Below the pieces are notes generated by a model. It did not search any database. It worked only from the letters and a program-made list of their open reading frames with translations, and had not been told where the DNA came from. A stretch of DNA of 41,015 nucleotides from NCBI GenBank assembly GCA_900318205.1, contig ONJS01000026.1:1-41015 (forward strand). Reading direction: 5' to 3'. Source of the stretch: an uncultured Prevotellaceae bacterium. GTDB lineage: Bacteria > Bacteroidota > Bacteroidia > Bacteroidales > Muribaculaceae. Each line of letters starts with the position of its first letter. Position 1 is the first letter of the stretch. Below, one piece after another: positions 17,428 through 25,242 of this stretch. Both the position numbers and the translations under genes were made by a program.

Positions 17428-20193
17428 ATGAGACTTAAATTGTTTTTGCTATTAGCACTCTTTGCCAGCCTGCCGATGCTGGCGCAGCACACAGGCGTGC
17501 ATGGCGTGGTGCTTGACGCCAGGAACGGCCTTCCTGTGGAGGGTGCTACTGTCATTCTTGACAATCAGGGCATCGTGGCGACAACAGGTCACAACGGTGA
17601 CTTCCTCATTGACGATGCCAGTCAAGGCAATGACGTACTTTTGGTCCTGTGCTACGGCTTCAAGGACTGGTCACAACCGGTTACCATCGTCAACGGTGTC
17701 GTTGAGGATTTAGGCGTCATCCGGGTGGAACATCTCTCGTTTGAGACCGCCGAGGCGATGGAATTCCGCAATACAGTGGCCGATATGGCCCTTTCCGAGT
17801 CGCAACTTGAGGACGAGGAAGGCAACACCCAGGAGGTGGCACTGTTGAGTGGAGCGACCGACAATCCTTTCTATCAGGCTTCGAGTTACACCTTCAGCAC
17901 CGCTCGTTTCCGCATCCGCGGTTATGAGAACAACAAGACCGAGACCTACATCAACGGCGTGCCGTTTAATGATGCTATCCGCTTCTCGTTCAACTACTCG
18001 ATGACGGGCGGCATGAACCAGGCATTCAGGAACAAGACCATCGGCATGGGTCTTGAGGAAAATGTCTATGGCTTCGGTGGTATTGGCGGTGCCAACAACA
18101 TCAAGACCTTTGCTGCTGATTATGCTCCTGGCACTCGCGTGAGCCTTGCTTACACCAACGGTAACTACCGCTGGCGTGGCATGGTCACTCACGCTACGGG
18201 TCTGAACAAGCACGGCTGGGCAATGACATTGTCTGCAGTGGGACGATATGCCAAGGAGGGTGTTTATCCCGGTTCATTCTACAATAGCTGGGGTTACTTC
18301 CTCTCGTTGCAGAAGGTGTTCAATCCACAGCATACGCTGTCGCTGACCACCTTCGGTGCACCGACCAAGCGTGCAGCCAACTCGGCCATCTATGAGGAAT
18401 GCGCCAACTTGGTGGGTAGCAACATGTACAGCCCTGACTGGGGTTGGCAAGCAGGCAAGAAACGCAACTCCAAGGTGGTTGAATCCTTTGACCCGACTGC
18501 CATCTTGAACTGGATTTGGAAACCCGATGATCACACCTCGCTGAACACGGGTTTTGCCTATCACAAGTCATTCTACAGCAAGGCCGCCCTCAACTGGCAC
18601 AAGGCTGCTGACCCGCGTCCCGATTATTATCGCTATCTGCCCTCGTATTATGATGTGAATTCCGAAGTGTTTGACGTCTATTTCGACCGTTGGCGCGATG
18701 AGAGCGAATATACCCAGATCATGTGGGACGACCTGTTTCAGACCAACTACCTGAACAATTACCTCGCCGACGAGACCGGCGTGGAGAAGGGTTCGACCTA
18801 CATCCTTGAGAACCGCCACAGCAACCAGTCCAGCTTCACGCTGTCGTCGTTGCTCAACAAGCGTTTCTCCAATCAACTGACGATGCAAACCGGTGTTAAC
18901 GCCAACTATACCTTGTCATCCTACTACAAGACCATCAAGGATCTGCTGGGTGGACGCTATTGGCTGGATATCGACAACTTCAGCGAGCGCGACTTCCCCG
19001 AGAATCCCGAAATGGCCCAGAACGACCTGGACAATCCTAACGCTAAGGCCCTCAAGGGTGACCGTTTCGGTTATGACTACAACATCCTTACCACCAAGGC
19101 CCAATTGTGGCACCAGTGGGTGCTCAACCTGGCCAAGTGGGAAATGTTTGCCAGTGTCAAGGGTGACTACTTCCAGTTCCAGCGAGACGGTAAGATGCGC
19201 AATGGTCGTGCTCCCGAGAATTCCTATGGCAAGGGCAAGACCCATCGCTTCTTGACCTACGGCGCCAAGGCCGGTATCACCTTCAAACTCGATGGCCGCA
19301 ACAGCTTCTCGGGCCATGTCTTCTATGGTACCGAGGCACCGCGTCCCTACGATGCTTACATCTCATCTCGCACCAAGGATGATGTCATCGACCTCAAGGT
19401 AGAGAAAGTCTTCTCGGCCGACCTGAGTTATGCGATGAACTTCCGCAACTTCAAGAGTGTGGTGAGTGTATTCTTTACCGATCAGCGTGACAACACCGAG
19501 CGCACGGCATTCTATGATGACCAGTACAGCACCTTCTGTAACTTTGCGCTCACGGGTGTTCACAAGCAGTATAAGGGCGTTGAGTTGGGACTCAGCTACA
19601 AGTTGTCGCCCTCGCTCACCATGAGTGCAGCGGCCAATATCGCCCGCTACCAGTACAAGAACCGTCCCACCGGTACCCGAAGCTATGAAAATGGCGTTCA
19701 GGAAGACATCGCCCAGACGGTTTATCTGAAAAACTTCTACGTTGGTGGAACACCCCAGGAGTGCTACATGTTGGCCTTCAACTGGGCTGGCCCCAAGCAG
19801 TGGTTTGTTGAAGTGAACGGTGCATGGATGAACCGTTCTTATGTCAACCTCTCTCCCGTGCGCCACGTTGAGATTCCTGAACTGTACACGATGGCCAATA
19901 GCGAGGAGCACCTCCAGCAGATGATTAAGGACATCAGCCAGCAGGAGAAACTCAACGAGGCTCTTGTTATCAATGCCAGCATCGGTCATGTAATCTACAT
20001 CAACCGCACGGCATCGTTCAACATCAACTTGAACCTGAACAACATTCTCGACAATAAGGACATCCAGACGGGTGGTTACCAGCAGGGTCGTATCGACACC
20101 AAGGATTATGCCAACACCGCCAACAAGTTCCCCAATAAGTACTACTATGGACAGGGGTTCAAGATGTTCCTGAACTTGGGTCTGAAGTTCTAA
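17428..20193 (+). CDS. TonB-dependent outer-membrane receptor
   Basis: A 921-residue receptor with signal peptide 1-19 (MLA-Q). A carboxypeptidase-regulatory-like Ig domain covers about 22-100 (VHGVVLDARNGLPVEGATVIL). The plug lies at about 140-260 (FRIRGYENNKTETYINGVPF, GFGGIGGANNIKTF). A large beta-barrel follows and ends in an aromatic residue (GLKF), as outer-membrane barrels do. It imports an unknown ligand with TonB energy. It is not a canonical SusC, because no SusD gene follows; a DUF5689-type lipoprotein begins 65 bases downstream and may act as the surface partner. The next two genes encode secreted EEP enzymes, pointing to products of nucleic acid or phosphoester cleavage as cargo (inference). 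Confidence 0.9.
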   Translation: MRLKLFLLLALFASLPMLAQHTGVHGVVLDARNGLPVEGATVILDNQGIVATTGHNGDFLIDDASQGNDVLLVLCYGFKDWSQPVTIVNGVVEDLGVIRVEHLSFETAEAMEFRNTVADMALSESQLEDEEGNTQEVALLSGATDNPFYQASSYTFSTARFRIRGYENNKTETYINGVPFNDAIRFSFNYSMTGGMNQAFRNKTIGMGLEENVYGFGGIGGANNIKTFAADYAPGTRVSLAYTNGNYRWRGMVTHATGLNKHGWAMTLSAVGRYAKEGVYPGSFYNSWGYFLSLQKVFNPQHTLSLTTFGAPTKRAANSAIYEECANLVGSNMYSPDWGWQAGKKRNSKVVESFDPTAILNWIWKPDDHTSLNTGFAYHKSFYSKAALNWHKAADPRPDYYRYLPSYYDVNSEVFDVYFDRWRDESEYTQIMWDDLFQTNYLNNYLADETGVEKGSTYILENRHSNQSSFTLSSLLNKRFSNQLTMQTGVNANYTLSSYYKTIKDLLGGRYWLDIDNFSERDFPENPEMAQNDLDNPNAKALKGDRFGYDYNILTTKAQLWHQWVLNLAKWEMFASVKGDYFQFQRDGKMRNGRAPENSYGKGKTHRFLTYGAKAGITFKLDGRNSFSGHVFYGTEAPRPYDAYISSRTKDDVIDLKVEKVFSADLSYAMNFRNFKSVVSVFFTDQRDNTERTAFYDDQYSTFCNFALTGVHKQYKGVELGLSYKLSPSLTMSAAANIARYQYKNRPTGTRSYENGVQEDIAQTVYLKNFYVGGTPQECYMLAFNWAGPKQWFVEVNGAWMNRSYVNLSPVRHVEIPELYTMANSEEHLQQMIKDISQQEKLNEALVINASIGHVIYINRTASFNINLNLNNILDNKDIQTGGYQQGRIDTKDYANTANKFPNKYYYGQGFKMFLNLGLKF

Positions 20194-20258
20194 TCATTCA
20201 TCACATCTAATTCAACTATCAACAACCAGATATTAATAAAACAAACAATACAACCACT

Positions 20259-22475
20259 ATGAAACGTTTTAATTATTATCTCAGCTTGATGCTTCTGTTG
20301 GTGTTCACCGCTGCCTGCAGTGATGAGTTTGACCAGCCGCCCATGGTGATCCCCACCGCCCAGCACCACGCCAACATGACCATCGCTGAATTCAAAGCCA
20401 AGCACTGGCAAGATGACCGCAACTACATCGACACTGTAAAGGAGGACGAGATTATCCATGGTTGGGTGACCAGCAGTGACGAGAGTGGCAATGTTTACAA
20501 GAGCCTCTACATCATGGATGAGTCGGGCTATGGACTCTCCATCTCCATCAACCAGAACAGCCTGTACAACAACTACCGCATCGGTCAGGAAATCGTCCTG
20601 CCCATGAAGGGTTACTTTGTGGGTAAGTACAATGGCCAGCAGCAGCTGGGTTATCCCCAGTGGTATGCCTCTGGCAATGCTTGGGAGGCTACCTTCCTGC
20701 CCCAGGCCATGTGGGAATCCCTTGTTGAGATCAATGGCCTGCCCGATTTGAGCAAGGTGGACACCCTCGAGGTGAGCATCAGCGAGTTCCAGGGCAAGAC
20801 CGATCCCGAGACCCTGATGAAGTATCAGGGCCGCCTCGTGCGCCTCAACGGTGTGACCTTTGACGATGCCGATGGTAAGACTCCGTTCTCTGAATCGGGC
20901 TCTTCTACCAACCGCAATATCACCGACTCCGAAGGTCTGTCCCTCACCGTGCGCAACAGCAACTATGCCGACTTCCGTGCCGACATCCTGCCCGACGGTG
21001 AAGTGGATGTTGTCGGTCTGCTCGGTTCCTATGGTACCACCTGGCAGCTGGTGCTCCGCAGCGCCAGCGACGTCATCGGTGGCGGTTCTCCCGGTACCCA
21101 GAGCAATCCCTATACTGTGGGTGATGCTATCAGTTACCAGAACAAGTCTAAGGGCTGGGTTGTCGGTTATGCTGTAGGTGCCGTTGCTCCCGAGGTGACC
21201 AGCGTTACCAGCAATGCCGACATCGAGTGGAAGGTTCCGACCACCTTGAGCAATACCCTCGTACTGGCCGATGATCCCAACTGTAAGGACTACACCAAGT
21301 GTATCATCGTTCCTCTGGCTCAGGGCAGCCTCTTCCGTGACGAGGCCAACCTGCATGACAATCCCGTTTACTATCAGCAGCTCATCAAGGTAAAAGGTCA
21401 TTTCGCTCCCTTCATGGGCGCTGCTGGTGTGAATCCGGTTGATGACTATCGTTTGCCCTTCGAGCCTCCCGTAGTTGAGTTGGAAGAGACCTTCGATGCT
21501 GGTCTGCCTGACAGGTGGGGCAACTTCAAGGTCACTGGTGACAAGGCCTGGTACCAGACCACCTTCAACGACAACGGTTATGCTGCCATGACGGGCTATA
21601 AGGGCACTCAACCTCCCTTTGACGCTTGGTTGGTATCGCCTGCGCTTGATATTAAGAATGCTGCCAGCAAGTCTTTGAGCTTCGCAACCCAGGTTAACGG
21701 CTATGGTAGCACGACGACCATCTTTGAGGTCTATGTACTTGACGCCAAGGATCCCGAACAGGCAACGGTAAAGGCTAAACTCAATCCCAAGCTTGCTACG
21801 GCTCCCAGCAGTGGTTACAGCAGCTGGGTTGAGTCAGGTGAACTTGACTTGAGCCAGTGGGCCGACGGTGTGTACTACATCGGCTTCCGCTTCTATGCTA
21901 CCCAGGATGCCAACTACGCCACCTGGTGTGTTGACAACGTGGTATTCGGCAAGCAGCCGCCCGTTGACACCCGTGCCGACTTTGAGACGATGCCTGCCCG
22001 CACCACGACGCTGGGAACCTATACCTCCGAGAAGGGTTGGGTAGCCAAGAACTGCACCCTGCTGGAAGGCGGTGCTGCCGACGGCAACCCCGTGTTTACC
22101 TTCATCGGTAATGTGACCGGCTCATCCACCGAGTATGCCAAGGCGCCCACCATCAATGGTGGCACCGCAACCACGGGTACCATCGTGTCTCCCGTCCTGA
22201 AGGGTGGCATGACCAAGCTGCGCTTCAACTATGGCTGCGCTTACTCGGGTAAGGTACTCTCCTTCCGTGTCGACGTGAAGCAGAATGGCAATGTGGTCAA
22301 GACTTGGACCATTACCAACGAGAACGTGACGCAGAAGAACGCTTACGCCTTTGAAGAGAATTGCAATGTCAATGGTGACTTCACCATCGAGTTCACCAAC
22401 CTGTGCCCGTCAGCAGCGACCGGCAACAAGGATCGCGTCTCGATCTGGAACGTCAACTGGGACGCTGCCAATTAA
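20259..22475 (+). CDS. DUF5689-type surface lipoprotein with choice-of-anchor (jelly-roll) domains
   Basis: A 738-residue lipoprotein with cysteine at about 20 (FTAAC-SD) and acidic residues after it, as in surface-exposed Bacteroidetes lipoproteins. The N-terminal OB-like DUF5689 region spans about 40-275 (IIHGWVTSSDESGNVYKSLYI, GQEIVLPMKGYFVGKYNG, LVLRSASDVIGGG), with a similar segment to about 405. A choice-of-anchor/cleaved-adhesin-like domain is at about 408-568 (FDAGLPDRWGNFKV, AWLVSPALDI, WCVDNVVFG), and a related C-terminal domain at about 572-738 (GTIVSPVLKGGMTKLRFNYG). It likely captures ligand at the surface for the receptor encoded just upstream. No catalytic residues are recognised. 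The OB-like fold is often used for nucleic acids, which fits the neighbouring nucleases but proves nothing. Confidence 0.8.
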   Translation: MKRFNYYLSLMLLLVFTAACSDEFDQPPMVIPTAQHHANMTIAEFKAKHWQDDRNYIDTVKEDEIIHGWVTSSDESGNVYKSLYIMDESGYGLSISINQNSLYNNYRIGQEIVLPMKGYFVGKYNGQQQLGYPQWYASGNAWEATFLPQAMWESLVEINGLPDLSKVDTLEVSISEFQGKTDPETLMKYQGRLVRLNGVTFDDADGKTPFSESGSSTNRNITDSEGLSLTVRNSNYADFRADILPDGEVDVVGLLGSYGTTWQLVLRSASDVIGGGSPGTQSNPYTVGDAISYQNKSKGWVVGYAVGAVAPEVTSVTSNADIEWKVPTTLSNTLVLADDPNCKDYTKCIIVPLAQGSLFRDEANLHDNPVYYQQLIKVKGHFAPFMGAAGVNPVDDYRLPFEPPVVELEETFDAGLPDRWGNFKVTGDKAWYQTTFNDNGYAAMTGYKGTQPPFDAWLVSPALDIKNAASKSLSFATQVNGYGSTTTIFEVYVLDAKDPEQATVKAKLNPKLATAPSSGYSSWVESGELDLSQWADGVYYIGFRFYATQDANYATWCVDNVVFGKQPPVDTRADFETMPARTTTLGTYTSEKGWVAKNCTLLEGGAADGNPVFTFIGNVTGSSTEYAKAPTINGGTATTGTIVSPVLKGGMTKLRFNYGCAYSGKVLSFRVDVKQNGNVVKTWTITNENVTQKNAYAFEENCNVNGDFTIEFTNLCPSAATGNKDRVSIWNVNWDAAN

Positions 22476-22483
22476 TAGAATCA

Positions 22484-22519
22484 AGGAACTTAGGGACCTT
22501 AAAGACCTTAAGGTCCCTA
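22484..22519 (+). repeat. Period-9 minisatellite forming a perfect 11-bp hairpin
   Basis: Units of AAGGAACTT, AGGGACCTT and AAAGACCTT stand in a row. The segment 22493-22519 folds as AGGGACCTTAA / TTAAGGTCCCT with a five-base loop. It lies between the DUF5689 gene and the first EEP gene and has no T run. It could attenuate or stabilise the operon transcript so that receptor, lipoprotein and enzymes are made in different amounts. Confidence 0.6.
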
Positions 22520-22539
22520 TAGATAATACCAATTAAGAT

Positions 22540-23691
22540 ATGAAACGGTTATTATACTTTGTCCTGGCATTGGCAGCCTTGCTGCCGGCCAAGGCTTTGG
22601 CTCAGGACATCGAGGTGAAGACCGACACGATCATCGATCAGCCTGCCGACCAGCCTACCGACCAGCCTACCGATTTGACAATTGACCAGCCTGGGCGTCG
22701 CTACACGATGTATGGCGTGATGTTCTATAACCTCGAGAACCTGTTCGACACCATCAATAACAACGGTGTGTATGACTTGGAGTTCTCACCCCAGGGCGCA
22801 CGCCAGTGGAATGGCACCAAGTACTGGCAGAAACAGCACAACATGGCCTATGCCATCAGCCAGATGGAGGTCAAGGGCTCGCCTGCCGAGGGTCCTGTTA
22901 TCATCGGTGTGAGTGAGATTGAGAACATCACTGTCTTGCAGGATCTTGTGCGTCAGCCCGAGTTGAAGGACCGCCGCTACCAGATCGTTCACCATGACAG
23001 TCCCGACCGCCGTGGTGTGGATGTGGGCTTGCTTTACAATCCCCGCTTCTTCAAGGTGCTGAACGTGACCAATCAGCGCATCAACAAGTATCTGCCCGAC
23101 TATCCCGAGTTCCGCAGCCGCGACCAGCTCTGCGTCACCGGTATGCTTGCTGGCGAGAAAGTGTCGGTCATTGTTAACCACTGGCCCTCACGCTTGGGCG
23201 GCGAGGAGCAGTCGAGCTACCTGCGCGAGGCAGCCGGCCGCATGGCCCGTGAGACGATGGACTCGCTGCTGGCCGATGATCCCAATCAGGGTATCATCTT
23301 CATGGGTGACTTGAACGATGACCCGCAGAACAAGTCCTGCCGTGAGGCCATCGGTGCCAAGAAGGAGATCAAGGACTGCCCGGGTGACGGCACCTGCTTC
23401 AACCCGTGGTGGAACATCCTGAATAGGGGCATCGGTACTCTGGGCTACAGGGGCAATTGGAACCTGTTTGACCAGATCATCTTCACCGACTACTTCCTGC
23501 GCAACTACGACAGCAAGGACAAGCCCACCTTGACCTTCTCCCGTGCCGAGGTGTTGAACCGCAAGTTCCTCCGCAGCAATGAAGGCGACCGCCAGGGTTA
23601 CCCCCTGCGTACCTTCTCGGGTGGTGTGTTCCTCAACGGTTATAGCGACCACTTCCCCACAATGATTTATTTGGTGAAGGAAATCAAATAA
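22540..23691 (+). CDS. Secreted endonuclease/exonuclease/phosphatase (EEP) family enzyme, copy 1
   Basis: A 383-residue exported metal-dependent phosphodiesterase or phosphatase (signal peptide 1-21, ALA-Q). All EEP landmarks are present: N64/E66 in FYNLENLFD, E126/E128 in SEIEN, N213/H214 in VNHWPSR, D257/N259 in MGDLNDDP, and the closing D370/H371 in GYSDHFP. Substrates of the family include DNA, RNA and phospho-sugars or lipids; which one applies here is unknown. Between the signal peptide and the domain is a short tandem repeat (DQPADQPTDQPTD) missing from the next gene. It is third in the operon headed by the TonB receptor, with one base between its stop codon and the next start codon. 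Confidence 0.9.
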   Translation: MKRLLYFVLALAALLPAKALAQDIEVKTDTIIDQPADQPTDQPTDLTIDQPGRRYTMYGVMFYNLENLFDTINNNGVYDLEFSPQGARQWNGTKYWQKQHNMAYAISQMEVKGSPAEGPVIIGVSEIENITVLQDLVRQPELKDRRYQIVHHDSPDRRGVDVGLLYNPRFFKVLNVTNQRINKYLPDYPEFRSRDQLCVTGMLAGEKVSVIVNHWPSRLGGEEQSSYLREAAGRMARETMDSLLADDPNQGIIFMGDLNDDPQNKSCREAIGAKKEIKDCPGDGTCFNPWWNILNRGIGTLGYRGNWNLFDQIIFTDYFLRNYDSKDKPTLTFSRAEVLNRKFLRSNEGDRQGYPLRTFSGGVFLNGYSDHFPTMIYLVKEIK

Positions 23692-23692
23692 G

Positions 23693-24793
23693 ATGAAAAA
23701 GTTATTTCATATAGTTCTAGCGCTGGCAGCTTTCCTGCCGGCGCTAGCTGTTAATCAAACATTGGCTCAGCAGCCCCAGGATGAACAGCAACAAGACCGC
23801 CGCTACACGATGTACGGCGTGATGTTCTATAATCTCGAGAACCTGTTCGACACCATCAATAACAATGGCAGGCAGGACTATGAATTCACGCCCCAGGGCG
23901 CTTACCAGTGGAACGACATCAAGTATTGGCAGAAGGAGCACAACATGGCCTATGCCATCAGCCAGATGGAGGTCAAGGGCTCTCCTGCCGAGGGGCCGGT
24001 CATCATCGGTGTGAGCGAGATTGAGAACATCACCGTCCTGCAGGACCTCGTGCGTCAGCCCGAGTTGAAGGACCGCCGCTATCAGATCGTTCACCACGAC
24101 GGTCCCGATCCCCGAGGCATCGATGTGGCGTTGTTGTACAATCCCCGCTTCTTCAAGGTGCTCAATGTCACAACCCAGCGTGTCAACAAGTATCTCCCCG
24201 ACGATCCCGACTTCCTCACCCGCGACCAGCTGACGGTGACGGGCATACTCGCGGGCGAGAAGGTATCGATTATGGTCAACCACTGGCCATCGCGACGACG
24301 TGGTGCCGAGGCCTCAAGCTACCTGCGTGAGGCTTGCGGACGCATGGCCCGCGAGACGATGGACTCCCTGCTACGTGACGACCCCAACCAGGGCATCATC
24401 TTCATGGGAGACTTGAACGATGACCCGCAGAACAAGAGCTGTAGCGAAGCACTCGGTGCCAAGAAGGAAATCAAGGACTGCACTGAGCCAGGCTCATGCT
24501 TCAACCCGTGGTGGAACATCCTGAACAGGGGCATCGGCACCCTCGGCTACAAGGGCAACTGGAACCTGTTTGACCAGATTATCTTCACCGACTATTTCCT
24601 GCGCAACTACGACAGCAAGGACAAGCCCACCTTGACCTTCTCCCGCGCCGAGGTACTGAACCGCAAGTTCCTCCGCAGCAACGAGGGTGACCGTCAGGGC
24701 TACCCCCTGCGCACCTACTCCGGCGGCATCTTCCTCAACGGTTACAGCGACCACTTCCCCACAATGATCTACCTAGTAAAAGAAATCAAGTAA
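23693..24793 (+). CDS. Secreted endonuclease/exonuclease/phosphatase (EEP) family enzyme, copy 2
   Basis: A 366-residue tandem paralogue of the preceding gene, nearly identical over most of the catalytic domain, with all active-site motifs kept (NLENLFD, SEIEN, VNHWPSR, MGDLNDDP, GYSDHFP). The differences are concentrated in the N-terminal linker, in the loop after HWPSR (RRGAEAS versus LGGEEQS) and in scattered positions near the active site. Both are exported (here cleavage near LAQ), so they would act together outside the cytoplasm. Duplication may have raised dosage or split substrate preference. It ends the operon; a perfect 12-bp hairpin follows ten bases after the stop codon. Confidence 0.9.
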   Translation: MKKLFHIVLALAAFLPALAVNQTLAQQPQDEQQQDRRYTMYGVMFYNLENLFDTINNNGRQDYEFTPQGAYQWNDIKYWQKEHNMAYAISQMEVKGSPAEGPVIIGVSEIENITVLQDLVRQPELKDRRYQIVHHDGPDPRGIDVALLYNPRFFKVLNVTTQRVNKYLPDDPDFLTRDQLTVTGILAGEKVSIMVNHWPSRRRGAEASSYLREACGRMARETMDSLLRDDPNQGIIFMGDLNDDPQNKSCSEALGAKKEIKDCTEPGSCFNPWWNILNRGIGTLGYKGNWNLFDQIIFTDYFLRNYDSKDKPTLTFSRAEVLNRKFLRSNEGDRQGYPLRTYSGGIFLNGYSDHFPTMIYLVKEIK

Positions 24794-24803
24794 ATCAAGT
24801 AAC

Positions 24804-24841
24804 CCCACCGCTCCCCTCTAATTTTAGAAGGGAGCGGTGGG
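24804..24841 (+). terminator. Strong hairpin ending the EEP operon
   Basis: CCCACCGCTCCC pairs perfectly with GGGAGCGGTGGG, and the loop itself can form TCTAA/TTAGA. There is no T run after it. It probably marks the mRNA 3' end, by termination or by protecting a processed end. Confidence 0.65.
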
Positions 24842-24991
24842 CGTTGATGCAGCCTATGGATTTGTTATTTATAATGATGTAGGCCTGTGATAAATCCGTG
24901 CATAGGTCTACTGGAAACCCTTAGATTGCCTCCAATTTTTTGGTACTTTTTTTGATATTTGATTTTTGTTTGAAAAAAAGTGAGGTGTGGT

Positions 24992-25023
24992 ATTGTGGGG
25001 GTGATTTATTGTATATAACTTTG
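24992..25023 (+). promoter_or_regulatory. Promoter of the 1491-residue surface protein gene
   Basis: ATTG at 24992-24995, a 20-base spacer and TAACTTTG at 25016-25023 match the Bacteroidetes consensus. The stretch from 24842 up to this promoter is AT-rich and shows no gene. Confidence 0.65.
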
Positions 25024-25029
25024 CCGGCA

Positions 25030-25242
25030 AATTAGCTGCGTTAGTAGAGATATACTGTGGTATAAAGAAAATGAGTGCGTTTATCACAATGATGGAATTC
25101 ATTGTCTATCAGCTGTTTAGTTGTATCAACCGAACAGCCAAGATAGATTTGGGCGCCATTTTTTGTTGTATTTCCAACAGCCATCAAAAGAATATATTGA
25201 AACATCAGATACTATAATTTCTATTTTTTAAATTCTCATGTT
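25030..25242 (+). other. Long structured 5' leader
   Basis: The inferred transcript start leaves about 210 untranslated bases before the ATG at 25243. Two hairpins are visible: CAATGA-TGGAAT-TCATTG (25087-25104) and GCTGTT/AACAGC enclosing GTTG-TAT-CAAC (25112-25138). No known riboswitch consensus was recognised, and no ORF of note is present. Confidence 0.4.

Noticed and set aside
20190-21611. A 473-codon open frame on the minus strand opposite the TonB/DUF5689 genes
   Set aside because: It lies entirely antisense to a well-supported lipoprotein gene, has no signal peptide or recognisable domain, and arises from the GC-biased codons of the sense gene. The same holds for long antisense frames opposite GH97 (1182-2360), mrp (32795-33922) and the large surface protein (28570-29436).
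17428-22475. A SusC/SusD polysaccharide utilisation pair
   Set aside because: The lipoprotein lacks the SusD pattern and instead shows DUF5689 and choice-of-anchor domains, and no glycosidase follows.
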